64,000 bases of DNA from CAG-552 sp964516925 (lineage in GTDB: Bacteria > Bacillota > Clostridia > Christensenellales > Pumilibacteraceae), in contig CAZEXL010000007.1 of NCBI GenBank assembly GCA_964516925.1, positions 3,306-67,305 of the forward strand, read 5' to 3'. The position numbers and the translations under genes are program-made. Positions 42,991 through 52,947 of this stretch are shown here, one piece after another. Below the pieces are notes generated by a model. The model was not told where the DNA came from. It worked only from the letters and a program-made list of their open reading frames with translations, and made no database searches. Within the stretch, counting starts at the first letter, position 1. Each line of letters starts with the position of its first letter.

Positions 42991-45900
42991 TCAGCTGGCG
43001 TATTGGAATTCCAAAGTTATTTCGGAAATCTGCATAAGCGTCGCTTCGTCTTGAGCGGTAAACTCAAAACGATAATATTGATGCGCCTCGGTATTCATGC
43101 TCGTAGAGAAGGAATAACTTTTATAGTTTTCCGCCTCGAAATTCAGTTTATAATAAATTTCCGATTGTTGTAAATGCGTCCAACTGTCAAACGAATCGTT
43201 GACGCAATCGTCGGTGTCGGCATACCCGAAACTAAACTTTATGGGATTTCTTTCGGGATAAGAAGCCGTATCGTTGGCGGTCGTAATGGTAATGCCTTTC
43301 AAAATCGCTTTTATCGACGTTTTTATTATAACTTCCACCCTTTTATTGCTCGACACGTTAACACACCACTTTGTAGACGTATCGCCGTCGGTAACTTTAT
43401 CATAATCTTCCGAATCCTTTGTTCCCGCCGTACCTTTTACCGCCTCGTATGTTATTGCGGCTTTGGTTTCGCTACTGATTTTAAGTTTTTTCAATGACAT
43501 ATTGCTCGTGAAAGAGAACTTATAATACTTATATTTTGTAGTGTTATCTTGTAAATAATAATAAAAATTACTTCCGTAAGCCCAAGAGATTTCCGTAATA
43601 ACGGTCCACTTATCGTCACCGCTAAAATAATAGTCGTCATTGCTGCCGTATATCGACCAAAAGCGGTTCTTATTTCCGTCGCCAAATTCCAACGAATAAG
43701 AACCTAACGCAATCGCTTCGTCGTTTTCGAGGATTAGTTCTCCGCGAGAAACGTTCCAGGTTGTATCGTTATTATTATTGGTTACGAACATAAAAGTGCC
43801 GTCGCCGTCGATTGCCTTGTACGACAAAGGCGTTATCGTTCTGTCGTCCCAGCCGACGGGCCAGAATTCGAGTTCGATTTCGGCAAGCTCCATATTATTC
43901 TGATCATCGCGATTTTGAGGCATTGCGAAGGTAAACGACAAAGTATTTAAGTACACCGAATCGTCCGCCTGTCCGTCGAACTTAACCGACTTATAGTTTT
44001 CCTTAGGCAAAGCGCTGCTGTCGCCGTACTTATCGAGAATCGTTACGCTACCTCCGTCCATAGTGCCGCCTTGGACTCTGAAGCCGTGCGGCACACGGTT
44101 TGAATAGTCGGCTCCACGCCCCGTCGTTATGGTAAACGACTTAAGCGCAACCGAGCGCGATAACCATACCGTAATTACGACTTGCCAAGCAATTGAGTTT
44201 ACTTGAACGATATAAAGACCGTCTTCCGATTTTTTACCGTCAAAAAGGGTATCGATGCTCGAACCGCTGTTAGGCGCCCTGCCGTAAGTCGTACTGAAAG
44301 TGACCTTTTTAGAATCGCCCGTTTCGATTTTTCCGCCGTCGGTAAAATGCCAATAATCTTCGATAAACGCGGAATTGTTAGCGTTGTATTCGGGATTTTC
44401 GTTGTAATAATATAACCTTGAACCGTCGCCCAATCCCAACTCGGAAGCGGACTTTATTTGAGCACTCGTCCCGTAATAATATATAAACGCCACGTTGTCG
44501 TTGCAACAGTTCTTTAGCGAGGAGCTTGTGTAAGTCGTTTCCGCGGGAAGAACGACCTCGGAAAGAATACAGCCCGAAAACGCTTCGTTGCCGATGCTTA
44601 TTGCACCGAGAAAGTTTACTTCCCTTAAGTGCCTACAATCCAAAAAGGTCTTTTCGCCGATTGTAAGCGACTGCGGGAAGGTGATTTTGGTAAGCAAGTT
44701 CAAGCCCTTAAACGTCTCGTTTCCGATTTGTTCGAGCGACGTCGGAAATTCGAGTTTGCTCAGCTTAACGCATTCGTAAAACGCTTTGTTGCCGATGGAA
44801 GTCAAATCGTCGTTAAACGTTACGCTGCTAAGTGCCGAACATCCTTCAAATGCGCCTTCGCCTATAGATTCGATACCGCTACCCAGCGTTATCGTTTCAA
44901 GCGCCGTGCAATGATAAAAGCTGTATCCGCCTATCGAGGTACCCGTGCCTTGGAACAAAACGTCGGTTAAACTCGTGCAGTTTTTGAAACTATCGTTGTT
45001 GCCAAGCACTATACCGTTACCCGTAAAAGTAACTTTTGTAAGGGTGCTTATACCCTCGAAAACTCTTGCCGCCAAATTAACGCCGTCACCGCTTATCGTT
45101 ACTTCTTTTAGGGACGTTCCCTTAAACGTATCGGTAAACTTAGAGTTTTTCGCGCTTATAGTAAGCGTTTCCAATTCGTTCCAGTTTTGGAAAGCCGAAC
45201 CGAATTCGGAATCCTCCGCCGTTATATCCAGCGAAGCTTTTTGTTTGCAGCCCGAAAACGCTTCGTTGCCGACCTTCACGCCTTTACCGGTTAAAGTTAT
45301 ATTCCCAAGATTAGCGCAATTCTTAAATGCGCTGTTGCCTATCGTAACGTTTTTAGCGGATACCGTTAGTGCCGTAAGCGCGGTAGACCCGTTAAACGCG
45401 TTGTCGCCCACTACAAGACCGTCGGTGGTTATATTAAGCGAAGCGATAGCATTGCAGTTTTCAAAAGCATTGTTGCCTATTTTTTTCAAGCTCGAAGAAA
45501 GGGTAACGCTCGTTAAATTCTGTCGTCCCTTAAAGGCGGCGTCGTGAATGATTTCGACGTTCGACGGAATAATGTATTCGGTATTATCCGACTTATAACT
45601 TATTAACGTCAAACCGTCATCCGATTTATAAAACAAATTGCCGTCCTCGTCGTAATAAAGTTTACTCGGTTCTTCAAGCGACGTATATATATGTTTCGTA
45701 TAATAACCGAGCTCACCGTCTTTGTAAGAATCGTAAGCCACATTTACTTGACTGGGATTGTACACTTCGATAAGCGAGCTGCAATACAGAAACGCATAGT
45801 TTTTTATTTCCGTCAAAGACGCGGGAAGTTTGACTTGCAATAAATTATCGCAACTTCTAAAAGCGTTTGCCGCAATCGAAGTTACGTTTGCTTTAATATC

Positions 45901-47451
45901 GAGCATTTCCAAAGCGTTGCAATCGTAAAAAGCTTCTTTGCCTATGGTCGTTACGTCCCCCGTAATCGTTACGTTTTCGATAGATTGGCATTGGTAAAAA
46001 GCCCTTCCGGCGATCGTCTCGCCGCCCGTTATCGTAACCGTTTTAAGCGACGACGGAACGTTACCGTCAAATAAGTAACTTAAAGTAGAATCGGAAGATA
46101 CCGTTCTGTCTTTGCCGACAAACGGAAGCGATATTGACTTAAGCGAAGTCAAATTCTTAAAAGCTCCTTTAAGCACCGTATTCGTTTCGTCGGGCACGGT
46201 TACGCTAGTAAGCGTCGTATCGGTTACACCGGAAATAATTACTTTGCTTTTATCCGTCGAAATATAGTATTCCAGCCCCTTATATTCTTGCTTTTGCTCC
46301 CATACGGCAACTAAGGTTACATCAAACGCCGCAGAAGAAGCGAAGGTAAAGTCTTTTTCGGGCGTAGAATTCATAAACGACCAGCCCTTGAATTCGTAAT
46401 CTATAGTATCCTCAAGATCGCCTATCGTAAGATCGCCGCTTCCAAACGTAAACGAAACGGGATTTTGCGAATTGTCTGCGCCGTTACAATTTTCGTAATC
46501 TATTCTGTATGTTATAGGCGTCCATTTTGCCGTTAGGGTTACGTTGTCATAATTATCGCCAAACGGCAAATACTCGACTTTCATATCGTACCTATCGTAC
46601 CAGCCGTCAAACGTATAACCTTCTTTAGAAACGTCGGAAAGATAAAAGTTCTTTTGAGCCGAATACGTCGGATCGATTTCGTTGTATTCGTTGTCTACTC
46701 CGTCTACTCCGCTAAACGTTACGTTGCAAACGATAAGCTCGAACTTTGCATAAAGAGTAACGTCACCTACGCTGCCTTTAGGTATCACCGTTATCGGATC
46801 GCCCTCCGCCTGTTCGTTGTCGTACCAGCCAATAAACTCGTATCCCGAAAGGTACGGTTCTTTCAATACTATATCGTCGCTTTCTACCGAAAAAGCGTCG
46901 GGATTAGGATTATCTGCGCCGTATAAATCTTTGTACGTAACGGTGTAGCCGTTTTTTATATATTTTGCAGTCAACGTAACGTTGTTAACCGTTCCTTTAG
47001 GTATGTAAGATATACGATAGCCGTCCATATACCAGCCTTCGAAGGCGTAACCGCTTTTCGTTGCCGAAGAAAGAATAACTTTATCTTCCACCGTAAACGA
47101 CGTGACGTTGTCATGCGTTCCGCCGTCCGCTTCGTAAGTGATAGTATAGACGTTTGCCGTAAATTTGGCGTACAAGTCTATGCTTTGCGACACGGCGGAA
47201 GCGGTAAAGCTTTGCATGCAAGCTTTGTCGGTAAACCAACCGTCAAAAGCGTATCCGTCTTTTTGCGGCGCAGAAGGAAGCGTTACGGGTTTGCCCTCTT
47301 CCACAAGGACGATATCGTAATTTTTGCCGTCCACCTTAAAAGCAACCGTGTAATTGTTTACTTCGTCGTTGCAAGCAACGAACAACAAGCTACAACAAAG
47401 AAGCAACGTCAAAGTTACAAGTGAAACAATAAGCTTTCGTTTGGTTTTCAT
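42991..47451 (-). CDS. Giant lipoprotein: InlB repeats, BspA-type LRRs and discoidin-like domains
   Basis: 1486 residues. Lipoprotein signal (MKTKRKLIVSLVTLTLLLCC, lipobox LLFVAC). Residues about 35-395 hold five to six InlB B-repeats (GYAFDGWFTDKACMQSF, EFIGWYDNEQ). About 400-990 are BspA-type LRR_5 repeats, several with an unusual TLTISAKNSKFTDT rhythm. About 1010-1486 contain at least two or three F5/8-type-C-like beta-sandwich modules (LKSFTITTGRGADYSNRVPH, LKGITITTANDTASYPERNP, ending YYRFEFTAQDEATLMQISEI), which usually bind carbohydrate. TAAGGAGG precedes the ATG. It is the most complex adhesin-like protein in the window; its own operon, no neighbour linked. Confidence 0.88.
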   Translation of the reverse strand: MKTKRKLIVSLVTLTLLLCCSLLFVACNDEVNNYTVAFKVDGKNYDIVLVEEGKPVTLPSAPQKDGYAFDGWFTDKACMQSFTASAVSQSIDLYAKFTANVYTITYEADGGTHDNVTSFTVEDKVILSSATKSGYAFEGWYMDGYRISYIPKGTVNNVTLTAKYIKNGYTVTYKDLYGADNPNPDAFSVESDDIVLKEPYLSGYEFIGWYDNEQAEGDPITVIPKGSVGDVTLYAKFELIVCNVTFSGVDGVDNEYNEIDPTYSAQKNFYLSDVSKEGYTFDGWYDRYDMKVEYLPFGDNYDNVTLTAKWTPITYRIDYENCNGADNSQNPVSFTFGSGDLTIGDLEDTIDYEFKGWSFMNSTPEKDFTFASSAAFDVTLVAVWEQKQEYKGLEYYISTDKSKVIISGVTDTTLTSVTVPDETNTVLKGAFKNLTSLKSISLPFVGKDRTVSSDSTLSYLFDGNVPSSLKTVTITGGETIAGRAFYQCQSIENVTITGDVTTIGKEAFYDCNALEMLDIKANVTSIAANAFRSCDNLLQVKLPASLTEIKNYAFLYCSSLIEVYNPSQVNVAYDSYKDGELGYYTKHIYTSLEEPSKLYYDEDGNLFYKSDDGLTLISYKSDNTEYIIPSNVEIIHDAAFKGRQNLTSVTLSSSLKKIGNNAFENCNAIASLNITTDGLVVGDNAFNGSTALTALTVSAKNVTIGNSAFKNCANLGNITLTGKGVKVGNEAFSGCKQKASLDITAEDSEFGSAFQNWNELETLTISAKNSKFTDTFKGTSLKEVTISGDGVNLAARVFEGISTLTKVTFTGNGIVLGNNDSFKNCTSLTDVLFQGTGTSIGGYSFYHCTALETITLGSGIESIGEGAFEGCSALSSVTFNDDLTSIGNKAFYECVKLSKLEFPTSLEQIGNETFKGLNLLTKITFPQSLTIGEKTFLDCRHLREVNFLGAISIGNEAFSGCILSEVVLPAETTYTSSSLKNCCNDNVAFIYYYGTSAQIKSASELGLGDGSRLYYYNENPEYNANNSAFIEDYWHFTDGGKIETGDSKKVTFSTTYGRAPNSGSSIDTLFDGKKSEDGLYIVQVNSIAWQVVITVWLSRSVALKSFTITTGRGADYSNRVPHGFRVQGGTMDGGSVTILDKYGDSSALPKENYKSVKFDGQADDSVYLNTLSFTFAMPQNRDDQNNMELAEIELEFWPVGWDDRTITPLSYKAIDGDGTFMFVTNNNNDTTWNVSRGELILENDEAIALGSYSLEFGDGNKNRFWSIYGSNDDYYFSGDDKWTVITEISWAYGSNFYYYLQDNTTKYKYYKFSFTSNMSLKKLKISSETKAAITYEAVKGTAGTKDSEDYDKVTDGDTSTKWCVNVSSNKRVEVIIKTSIKAILKGITITTANDTASYPERNPIKFSFGYADTDDCVNDSFDSWTHLQQSEIYYKLNFEAENYKSYSFSTSMNTEAHQYYRFEFTAQDEATLMQISEITLEFQYAS

Positions 47452-47561
47452 AAAATTACCTCCTTAAAGTAATTTTGTTTTTTATTTTGTAGCGGCTTAA
47501 ACCGTTTTCAATTAGATAGTAGCGTTCTTTTGCAATATATGCCGCAGCTTTATAAAAAGCC

Positions 47562-48170
47562 TCACGCTTTTGCGTTCGCGTCGTTTTTTACTTTGCTTTT
47601 ATACTTTTCGTAAAAAAGCGCAATGCTTTGTTTTAGAAAGCGCAATTGCTCGTTTAAATAAAACTCGTCCTCGTAAAGCGCGTAATGCACGCAAGCGCGA
47701 ACGAATACGAAGATCATCGGTCGCAATACGTCGGAAGGAAAGCCTATCTTCTCCGCCAACCTGTCGGCATAGTCGGAATATCGCTTGTTTACGCCCTCAA
47801 AGAATTTTTTTCCGTGTTCTCGGTATTTGGGGTTGGTGTAGATTTGATACATAAGGCGATACTTTTTGCCGTGATGCTCCGCCGTCCAATGCGGCACCTC
47901 GTTAATAAAACGTTCCAGGTCGTCCGCATCGGTCGGTGCAAGCGACATAAAGTCGTCCTCGACCTTGCTCATACAATGTTCGGTGGCTTGAACGATAAGC
48001 TCGTCGAGCGAACCGAAATATCTGTAAAAGTTTGCTTCCGACATTTCGCAAGCCCTTGCAAGCATCGGAATCCCTATGTTGCCCAGCCCGTACTGTGCGT
48101 AACAATCGAAGGTGTGCTCCATAATATATGCTTTCTTTTTGTCGTGTGCTTCCGAATTACTTGTCCGCAT
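47562..48170 (-). CDS. TetR family transcriptional regulator
   Basis: 202 residues. HTH in residues about 12-58 (FDCYAQYGLGNIGIPMLARA, then CEMSEANFYRYFGSLDEL), with a helical ligand-binding domain after it. Its start at 48170 has AAGGAG 7 nt upstream. The palindrome GTGAATGTTCAC lies between its -10 box and its start, so it is probably self-repressed. The regulated genes are unclear: the giant lipoprotein lies downstream on the opposite flank and the two-component pair upstream. Confidence 0.9.
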   Translation of the reverse strand: MRTSNSEAHDKKKAYIMEHTFDCYAQYGLGNIGIPMLARACEMSEANFYRYFGSLDELIVQATEHCMSKVEDDFMSLAPTDADDLERFINEVPHWTAEHHGKKYRLMYQIYTNPKYREHGKKFFEGVNKRYSDYADRLAEKIGFPSDVLRPMIFVFVRACVHYALYEDEFYLNEQLRFLKQSIALFYEKYKSKVKNDANAKA

Positions 48171-48191
48171 TGCGTTTCTCCTTTATCGTCT

Positions 48192-48203
48192 GTGAATGTT
48201 CAC
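48192..48203. promoter_or_regulatory. Palindrome GTGAATGTTCAC, candidate TetR operator
   Basis: Five-base arms with a 2-bp centre, placed just after the TetR -10 box (48208-48213). Inferred autorepressor site. Confidence 0.6.
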
Positions 48204-48207
48204 TTAC

Positions 48208-48236
48208 ATTATATACTATATTTTGTCGTATTGCAA
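48208..48236 (-). promoter_or_regulatory. tetR promoter
   Basis: TTGCAA (48236-48231), 17 bp, TATAAT (48213-48208). Confidence 0.75.
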
Positions 48237-48324
48237 TATATTTACAAGGGGAAATAAAAATTATTTGCATATTTTTTTGCGGAAGCGTTTTTAAAGTTTT
48301 AGTATTCTTTACTTGCTTAAAAAC

Positions 48325-48355
48325 GAAAAACCGACAAAGCGTAACGCCTTGTCGG
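48325..48355 (-). terminator. Intrinsic terminator of the two-component operon
   Basis: CCGACAA and TTGTCGG arms with inner GC pairs, then TTTTTCG on the minus strand. Confidence 0.8.
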
Positions 48356-48363
48356 AATTTAGT

Positions 48364-49845
48364 TTATTCGTTTGTTTTTTGTTCCTTTTTTAATTTAAAC
48401 CAGAACGTCGTGCCTTTATTTAGCTCGCTGTCGATGCCGTACTCGGCTTTGTGTCCGTCCAAAATAATTTTGACTATATTTAAGCCAAGTCCCGAACCTA
48501 CGACGTTGCGCTTCTTTTGGTTTATGCGGTAGTATCTATCCCATACGGCGGGAATGTCTTCGGGGGCTATTCCCTTGCCGGTATCGGTTATTTCCACCTT
48601 GTATCGGTCACCCGCGTCCACGCAACGCACGGTTACGTTTTTGTCCTCGCCGGTATAATTAAGCGCGTTGCCTATAAGGTTATACAGCACCTGCTCTATC
48701 TTTTGATAGTCGCCGTAGCACAATGCGCCGGGCGTGCAATCGACTTTAAACACGTAGCCTTGCGTTTCGCTCATTATACCGAAGCGTTGAACGACTGCCG
48801 CGCACAGCTCGCTGATATCGAAAAGTTTTACGTTAAACGAATCGGTGCCCGACTGAAGTTTGCTAAGGTTGTTTATATCGGCAACCAGAAGCGACAATCG
48901 CTTGGTTTCGTCGATGATTATCTGACAATGCTTGGTGCGCTTTTCGGGAACGTTGCCCGACAGGTCTCTGACCATTTCGGCATAAGCCTGAATCATGGTA
49001 AGCGGCGTACGCAAGTCGTGGCTTACGTTGGCGATAAAGTCGCGGCGCATTTGGTCGGTTTTGCTAAGTTCCTCTTTTGCGTAGTTAAGCGAAACGGCAA
49101 GCTGTTCTACCTCGGCGCACGAGCCCTCTTTGAATTCGACGTCGAAGTTGCCCTTTGCAAGCTTGTTCGCGGTTAACGCAAGACGGTTGATCGGATCGGA
49201 AAGCCGCCTTGAAAACAGTAACGACATAACTATGGAAACGACGAATATAACTACCGACGCCGTTATAAGCAAGTTTTGAAAAAGCGTTGCGTTGTAGTTG
49301 CTGGTCGATACCGTAGCGACCATACAAAAGTACCATCTGTAGTTGGCGCTCGGCGTACCCTTAAGCTCTCCGCCGTAAATAAGCGTTTTTGTAAGCGATT
49401 CGGATTCGGAATCCTCGTAGTACGCAAACTCTTTGTTTTCGTCCATCGCCCTAAGGTTGGACAAATATTCGCTGAGTCTGGAATTCGTCCAGTTTATAGT
49501 ATTCAGTTTTGCGTCGTTATTGGTGTAGTACGGAGTATAAACGGATATTTGCGCAGAAGAAGGCAACGTATACATACCGTCCGCACTTTGCTTTATATCG
49601 TTGATATTAAAACAAAAAACGTAGATGTTTATGTTTTGTTCTTTGGCGGCAGGTTCGAACTCGCTCCAGTTATTAGGCTTAGAATAATCAAGCGCAAGCA
49701 ATTCGGCGCTTACGCTTTTAAGGTGTTCTTCCTGTCGCTGATAATAAAGCTCATTAAAAAACACGAACTGAAATAACCATAACAGCAGCATCATTATAAC
49801 CGCCATTATAGCAAAATACAGCCATGTTTTTAGCGATAGAGGCAT
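48364..49845 (-). CDS. Sensor histidine kinase (membrane, HAMP, CA domain)
   Basis: 493 residues from the ATG at 49845; a TTG at 49878 that overlaps the regulator gene is an alternative. Order: first span (about 10-35), extracytoplasmic sensor about 36-175, second span (about 176-205), HAMP, DHp with FIANVSHDLRTPLTMIQ (phosphorylated His in SHDLRTP), and CA boxes N (EQVLYNLIGNALNYT), G1 (DTGKGIAPEDIPAVWDRYYR) and G2 (GSGLGLNIVKII). It autophosphorylates and passes phosphate to the response regulator encoded just upstream. The sensed signal is unknown; the sensor domain has no recognised fold. Confidence 0.94.
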   Translation of the reverse strand: MPLSLKTWLYFAIMAVIMMLLLWLFQFVFFNELYYQRQEEHLKSVSAELLALDYSKPNNWSEFEPAAKEQNINIYVFCFNINDIKQSADGMYTLPSSAQISVYTPYYTNNDAKLNTINWTNSRLSEYLSNLRAMDENKEFAYYEDSESESLTKTLIYGGELKGTPSANYRWYFCMVATVSTSNYNATLFQNLLITASVVIFVVSIVMSLLFSRRLSDPINRLALTANKLAKGNFDVEFKEGSCAEVEQLAVSLNYAKEELSKTDQMRRDFIANVSHDLRTPLTMIQAYAEMVRDLSGNVPEKRTKHCQIIIDETKRLSLLVADINNLSKLQSGTDSFNVKLFDISELCAAVVQRFGIMSETQGYVFKVDCTPGALCYGDYQKIEQVLYNLIGNALNYTGEDKNVTVRCVDAGDRYKVEITDTGKGIAPEDIPAVWDRYYRINQKKRNVVGSGLGLNIVKIILDGHKAEYGIDSELNKGTTFWFKLKKEQKTNE

Positions 49846-49855
49846 AAGCCTCTTG

Positions 49856-50515
49856 TTAGATCTCGATTTTATAACCAAGCCCCCTTAAGGTGATTATCTT
49901 GTTGCGGTAAGGTCCGAGGGAAGCGCGAAGCATTTTGATATGAGTATCAACAGTGCGATCGTCTCCATAAAAGTCGTAACCCCATACGTCGTTTAGCAAC
50001 TTTTCACGAGAAATGGCGATTCCGGCATTATTTACGAGGTAAAACAGGAGCTCGTACTCCTTCGGAGTCATAAAAACCTTCTTTCCGTCCACTATTACAT
50101 TGCGGCCGGCCATATCGATTTCCAAGCCTTCCGAAACGACGCGATTGCCGTGATGCTTTCCTCTGCGAAGTATAGCGGTGATACGAGCCATAACTTCTTT
50201 GGGCGAGAACGGTTTGGTTACGTAGTCGTCGATACCGATTTCAAAGCCGAATAGTTTGTCGTATTCCTCTACGCGCGCCGAAAGCATGATAACGGGTATA
50301 TCCTTGGTCTTTTTGATTTCCTTAACTGCCGAGAATCCGTCGAGCTTAGGCATCATTATGTCCATAAGGATAATGTCAAAGTCGTTTTCGCGAGCAAGCA
50401 TAACGGCGTTCATGCCGTCTACCGCTTCCACAACGGTATGCCCTTCGAATTCTGCGTAGTCACGAAGTACGTTGCGGATATTTTCCTCGTCGTCAACAAT
50501 TAAAATTTTAGCCAT
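49856..50515 (-). CDS. OmpR/PhoB-family response regulator
   Basis: 219 residues. Receiver: DDEENIRN, phosphorylated Asp in DIILMDIMMPKLDG (about 50-63), T/S switch in VIMLSARVEE, Lys in DDYVTKPFSPKEV. DNA-binding winged helix: TPKEYELLFYLVNNAGI, SREKLLNDVWGYDF, RTVDTHIKMLRASLG and LRGLGYKIEI. GAGGAGG lies 7 nt before the ATG. It is followed by its kinase with coding ends overlapping or adjacent. Confidence 0.96.
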   Translation of the reverse strand: MAKILIVDDEENIRNVLRDYAEFEGHTVVEAVDGMNAVMLARENDFDIILMDIMMPKLDGFSAVKEIKKTKDIPVIMLSARVEEYDKLFGFEIGIDDYVTKPFSPKEVMARITAILRRGKHHGNRVVSEGLEIDMAGRNVIVDGKKVFMTPKEYELLFYLVNNAGIAISREKLLNDVWGYDFYGDDRTVDTHIKMLRASLGPYRNKIITLRGLGYKIEI

Positions 50516-50727
50516 AAAATCCTCCTCTGTACAAGTATCCGTGTTTAGTATAAGCCTTTTTCACACAAAAGTAAAGTGAATTTTGCCTATTGTGTAAAAA
50601 AGGATAAAAAAAATTTTAGGCTCTTTCAAATAGATTTTTATTATTTGCATAGTTTTTGCATACGCTTTAGCAAATCTATCGCAATTATTTTTAACTGAAC
50701 GAATTTGCAAAAAACAGGCGTTTCTTC

Positions 50728-50756
50728 TTGCAAAAACGGCTCGGATTGTTTATAAT
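50728..50756 (+). promoter_or_regulatory. Promoter of the 50778-51860 gene
   Basis: TTGCAA (50728-50733), 17 bp, TATAAT (50751-50756). The short leader carries CGGAGG. Confidence 0.7.
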
Positions 50757-50777
50757 TATAAAAATGCGGAGGATTTT

Positions 50778-51860
50778 ATGGAAGAAAAAATAGAAGGACT
50801 TAAATATCTTATTTCGCTTAGCTACGTCGCTATAGATCGAAGCGACGAAAGCGCGCAAGTTAAACGCAATCTTACGTTTTCGATTTACAGTTTTGGACTG
50901 CTGTTTGAAAGCGGCGAAATGACTGCGCCCGACAAACTCGTTTTTAAAAACAGAGCGTGCTATTTGATTAAGCCGAATCAACATCCCGAATACAAAGGCA
51001 ACGAGGAGTTTTTCGACAATATTAAAAAGGACGAAACGACGTTCGTTAAGGGCGGAGGCGTTACGGTTGGCGGCGATATCAAGTTCGACGCAGGCGGCTT
51101 TTTGTGGCGTAAATGCGTTGAGTGCGGATTGCTTAGCGGCGACGACGCAATCGAGCCTACGAAGTATTCACTTTACGAACTCGTATACAAGCTCCTTACT
51201 TTAAGTAGCGTTACCGACGAACTTAAGGCGATGTGGTACATCTTCTTTCCGTACGTTATCGGTATGGGAGCTCCGCACGAAGAAGAAATTTACTACAAGT
51301 TGCGCGCGTTGGTGCTTAACGAACAGAATTTTAAAAACGTTTTGGAAAGCAAGTACAGCGATCGCATTTACGTGAGCACTAAGGATATGGTACTCGGCGG
51401 AACCGATCCTATTATTATAGATTGGTTTTTGGAGTACACCGAATGGAAAAACGTTAAAAACGATAAGGGGATAAGTCGCGAGCTGGAAAAATATCAACGT
51501 CGACTTATGCTGGGCGAAAACGAATACGTTATTAACGGAACCGAAAAAATGCTGGACGTATTCCCCGACGACGAGGAAATTTTTATGCTTAATATGGCGG
51601 CTAAGGTTGCTTATGCCGGACAGGCGGACGAAAAAGAACGTGAGAAAATCTTCGACGATATTATAATCGCGGCTCAAGAAGCTCTGCCCTCTCCGCGCAA
51701 AAAACGCAAGAATTATATCGCATACTACCTAGGATTGGCGTTCCTCGGCAAAAAGGAATTCGACAAAGCCGAAAACAGCTTTAAGCTTGCGCTTACCTAC
51801 GACGATAAATTCGAGCTTGCGCAAATGATGCTTAAAGGTATGGATAAATTAAAGAAATAA
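50778..51860 (+). CDS. Cytosolic protein of unknown function, TPR-like C-terminus
   Basis: 360 residues, no signal peptide or membrane span. GGAGG lies 6 nt before the ATG. The N-terminal 110 residues (NLTFSIYSFGLLFESGEMTA) are unassigned. From about 150 the protein is mainly helical, and the last 60 residues form TPR-like helices (IAYYLGLAFLGKKEFDKAEN, FKLALTYDDKFELAQMMLKG). I recognise no family and propose no function. It is monocistronic. Its stop codon is immediately followed by a 13-bp hairpin of the dispersed repeat family. Confidence 0.75.
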   Translation: MEEKIEGLKYLISLSYVAIDRSDESAQVKRNLTFSIYSFGLLFESGEMTAPDKLVFKNRACYLIKPNQHPEYKGNEEFFDNIKKDETTFVKGGGVTVGGDIKFDAGGFLWRKCVECGLLSGDDAIEPTKYSLYELVYKLLTLSSVTDELKAMWYIFFPYVIGMGAPHEEEIYYKLRALVLNEQNFKNVLESKYSDRIYVSTKDMVLGGTDPIIIDWFLEYTEWKNVKNDKGISRELEKYQRRLMLGENEYVINGTEKMLDVFPDDEEIFMLNMAAKVAYAGQADEKEREKIFDDIIIAAQEALPSPRKKRKNYIAYYLGLAFLGKKEFDKAENSFKLALTYDDKFELAQMMLKGMDKLKK

Positions 51861-52220
51861 CTTACCTTTCTTTGGAAAAGAAAGGTAAGCCAAAGAAACT
51901 TAAACCTACTTTTCTTTAGGAAAAGAAAAGTAGGCAAAAGAAACTTAAACTAAATACTAAGTAACAAAAGTAGCAAAAGAAACCTAAACTAATAATAATT
52001 ACGCTCAGCCATTCTGTCATCCTGAGCGTAAGCGAAGGATCGCGCGGAAGCGAAACGGTTGTTAGTACCGCAGTAACAGTAGAAAACAATCCTTACTTCA
52101 TTGCGAAGGGACCCCTGTGGCAATCTCTCCGTTAAGCGATTACCTCTCGGCAAAATCAAACGTACTAAGCTAGCAAACTTCCCTATCATTTTTTTTGCTT
52201 ACTTTTTTATGGCAAAAAAA
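51861..52220. repeat. Dispersed repeat block, left arm of an inverted pair around nrdG
   Basis: A perfect 13-bp hairpin (51861-51889) and a 12-bp one (51906-51933) with CAAAAGAAACTTAAAC tails are followed by a core at 52015-52142 (GTCATCCTGAGCG, GATCGCGCGGAAGCG, GGCAATCTCTCCGTTAAGC). An inverted copy of this core occurs at 53071-53211. There is no credible CDS. Confidence 0.85.
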
Positions 52221-52236
52221 GTAAGAAGCAAACATT

Positions 52237-52929
52237 ATGAAAATCTTCGGAATGGAAAAATTATCGCTCGTTGACTACGACGGCAAAGTAGCAGCAACCT
52301 TGTTTACGGCAGGGTGTAATTATCGCTGTCCGTTTTGCCACAATTCGCCGCTTGTAGTGGGCGTAACCGAACTTACACCGCTAAGCGAAACGGAAGTTTT
52401 CGACTACCTAACTCGACGTAAAAACGTGCTTGACGGCGTTTGCGTATCAGGCGGCGAGCCGACTTTGCAACCCGACCTGCCCGATTTTTTGGCAAAGCTT
52501 AAAGCGCTTGGGTTTAGCGTTAAGCTGGATACAAACGGCACGAATCCCGACATGCTTAAAGTCTTGGTGGGCAGCGGCTTATGCGACTACGTAGCAATGG
52601 ACGTAAAAAACAGTAAAGAGCGTTACGCCGAAACCGTAGGTCTGCCCTCGTACCGATTAGACCACGTAGAAGAAAGCGTGGAGTTTTTGCTGAGCGATGC
52701 CGTCGATTACGAGTTTCGCACGACGCTTATAAACGGCTACCATACAAAGCAGGACGTAACGGACATTGCAAAATGGATTGCCGGCGCAAAAGCCTATGCA
52801 CTTCAAAAATTCAAAGATTCGGGCACCTGCATAGCAAGCGGGCTTAGCGAAATAGACGAGCAAACGGCAAACGAGTACCTTGCCTTGGTAAAATCGTTCG
52901 TGCCGTCCGCAAAACTGCGCGGATATTAG
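52237..52929 (+). CDS. nrdG: Anaerobic ribonucleoside-triphosphate reductase activating protein
   Basis: 230 residues, radical SAM cluster CNYRCPFC (Cys27, 31, 34) followed by HNSPLV, GVCVSGGEPTLQPDLPDFL and VKLDTNGTNPDML. It uses SAM to place the glycyl radical on NrdD, encoded nearby on the other strand. It lies between two large inverted repeat arms and has no obvious promoter of its own close by; the nearest upstream sequence is repeat. The start has no strong Shine-Dalgarno (GTAAGAAG is the nearest purine stretch). Confidence 0.94.
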   Translation: MKIFGMEKLSLVDYDGKVAATLFTAGCNYRCPFCHNSPLVVGVTELTPLSETEVFDYLTRRKNVLDGVCVSGGEPTLQPDLPDFLAKLKALGFSVKLDTNGTNPDMLKVLVGSGLCDYVAMDVKNSKERYAETVGLPSYRLDHVEESVEFLLSDAVDYEFRTTLINGYHTKQDVTDIAKWIAGAKAYALQKFKDSGTCIASGLSEIDEQTANEYLALVKSFVPSAKLRGY

Positions 52930-52947
52930 GCACGCACACACCCTTTT

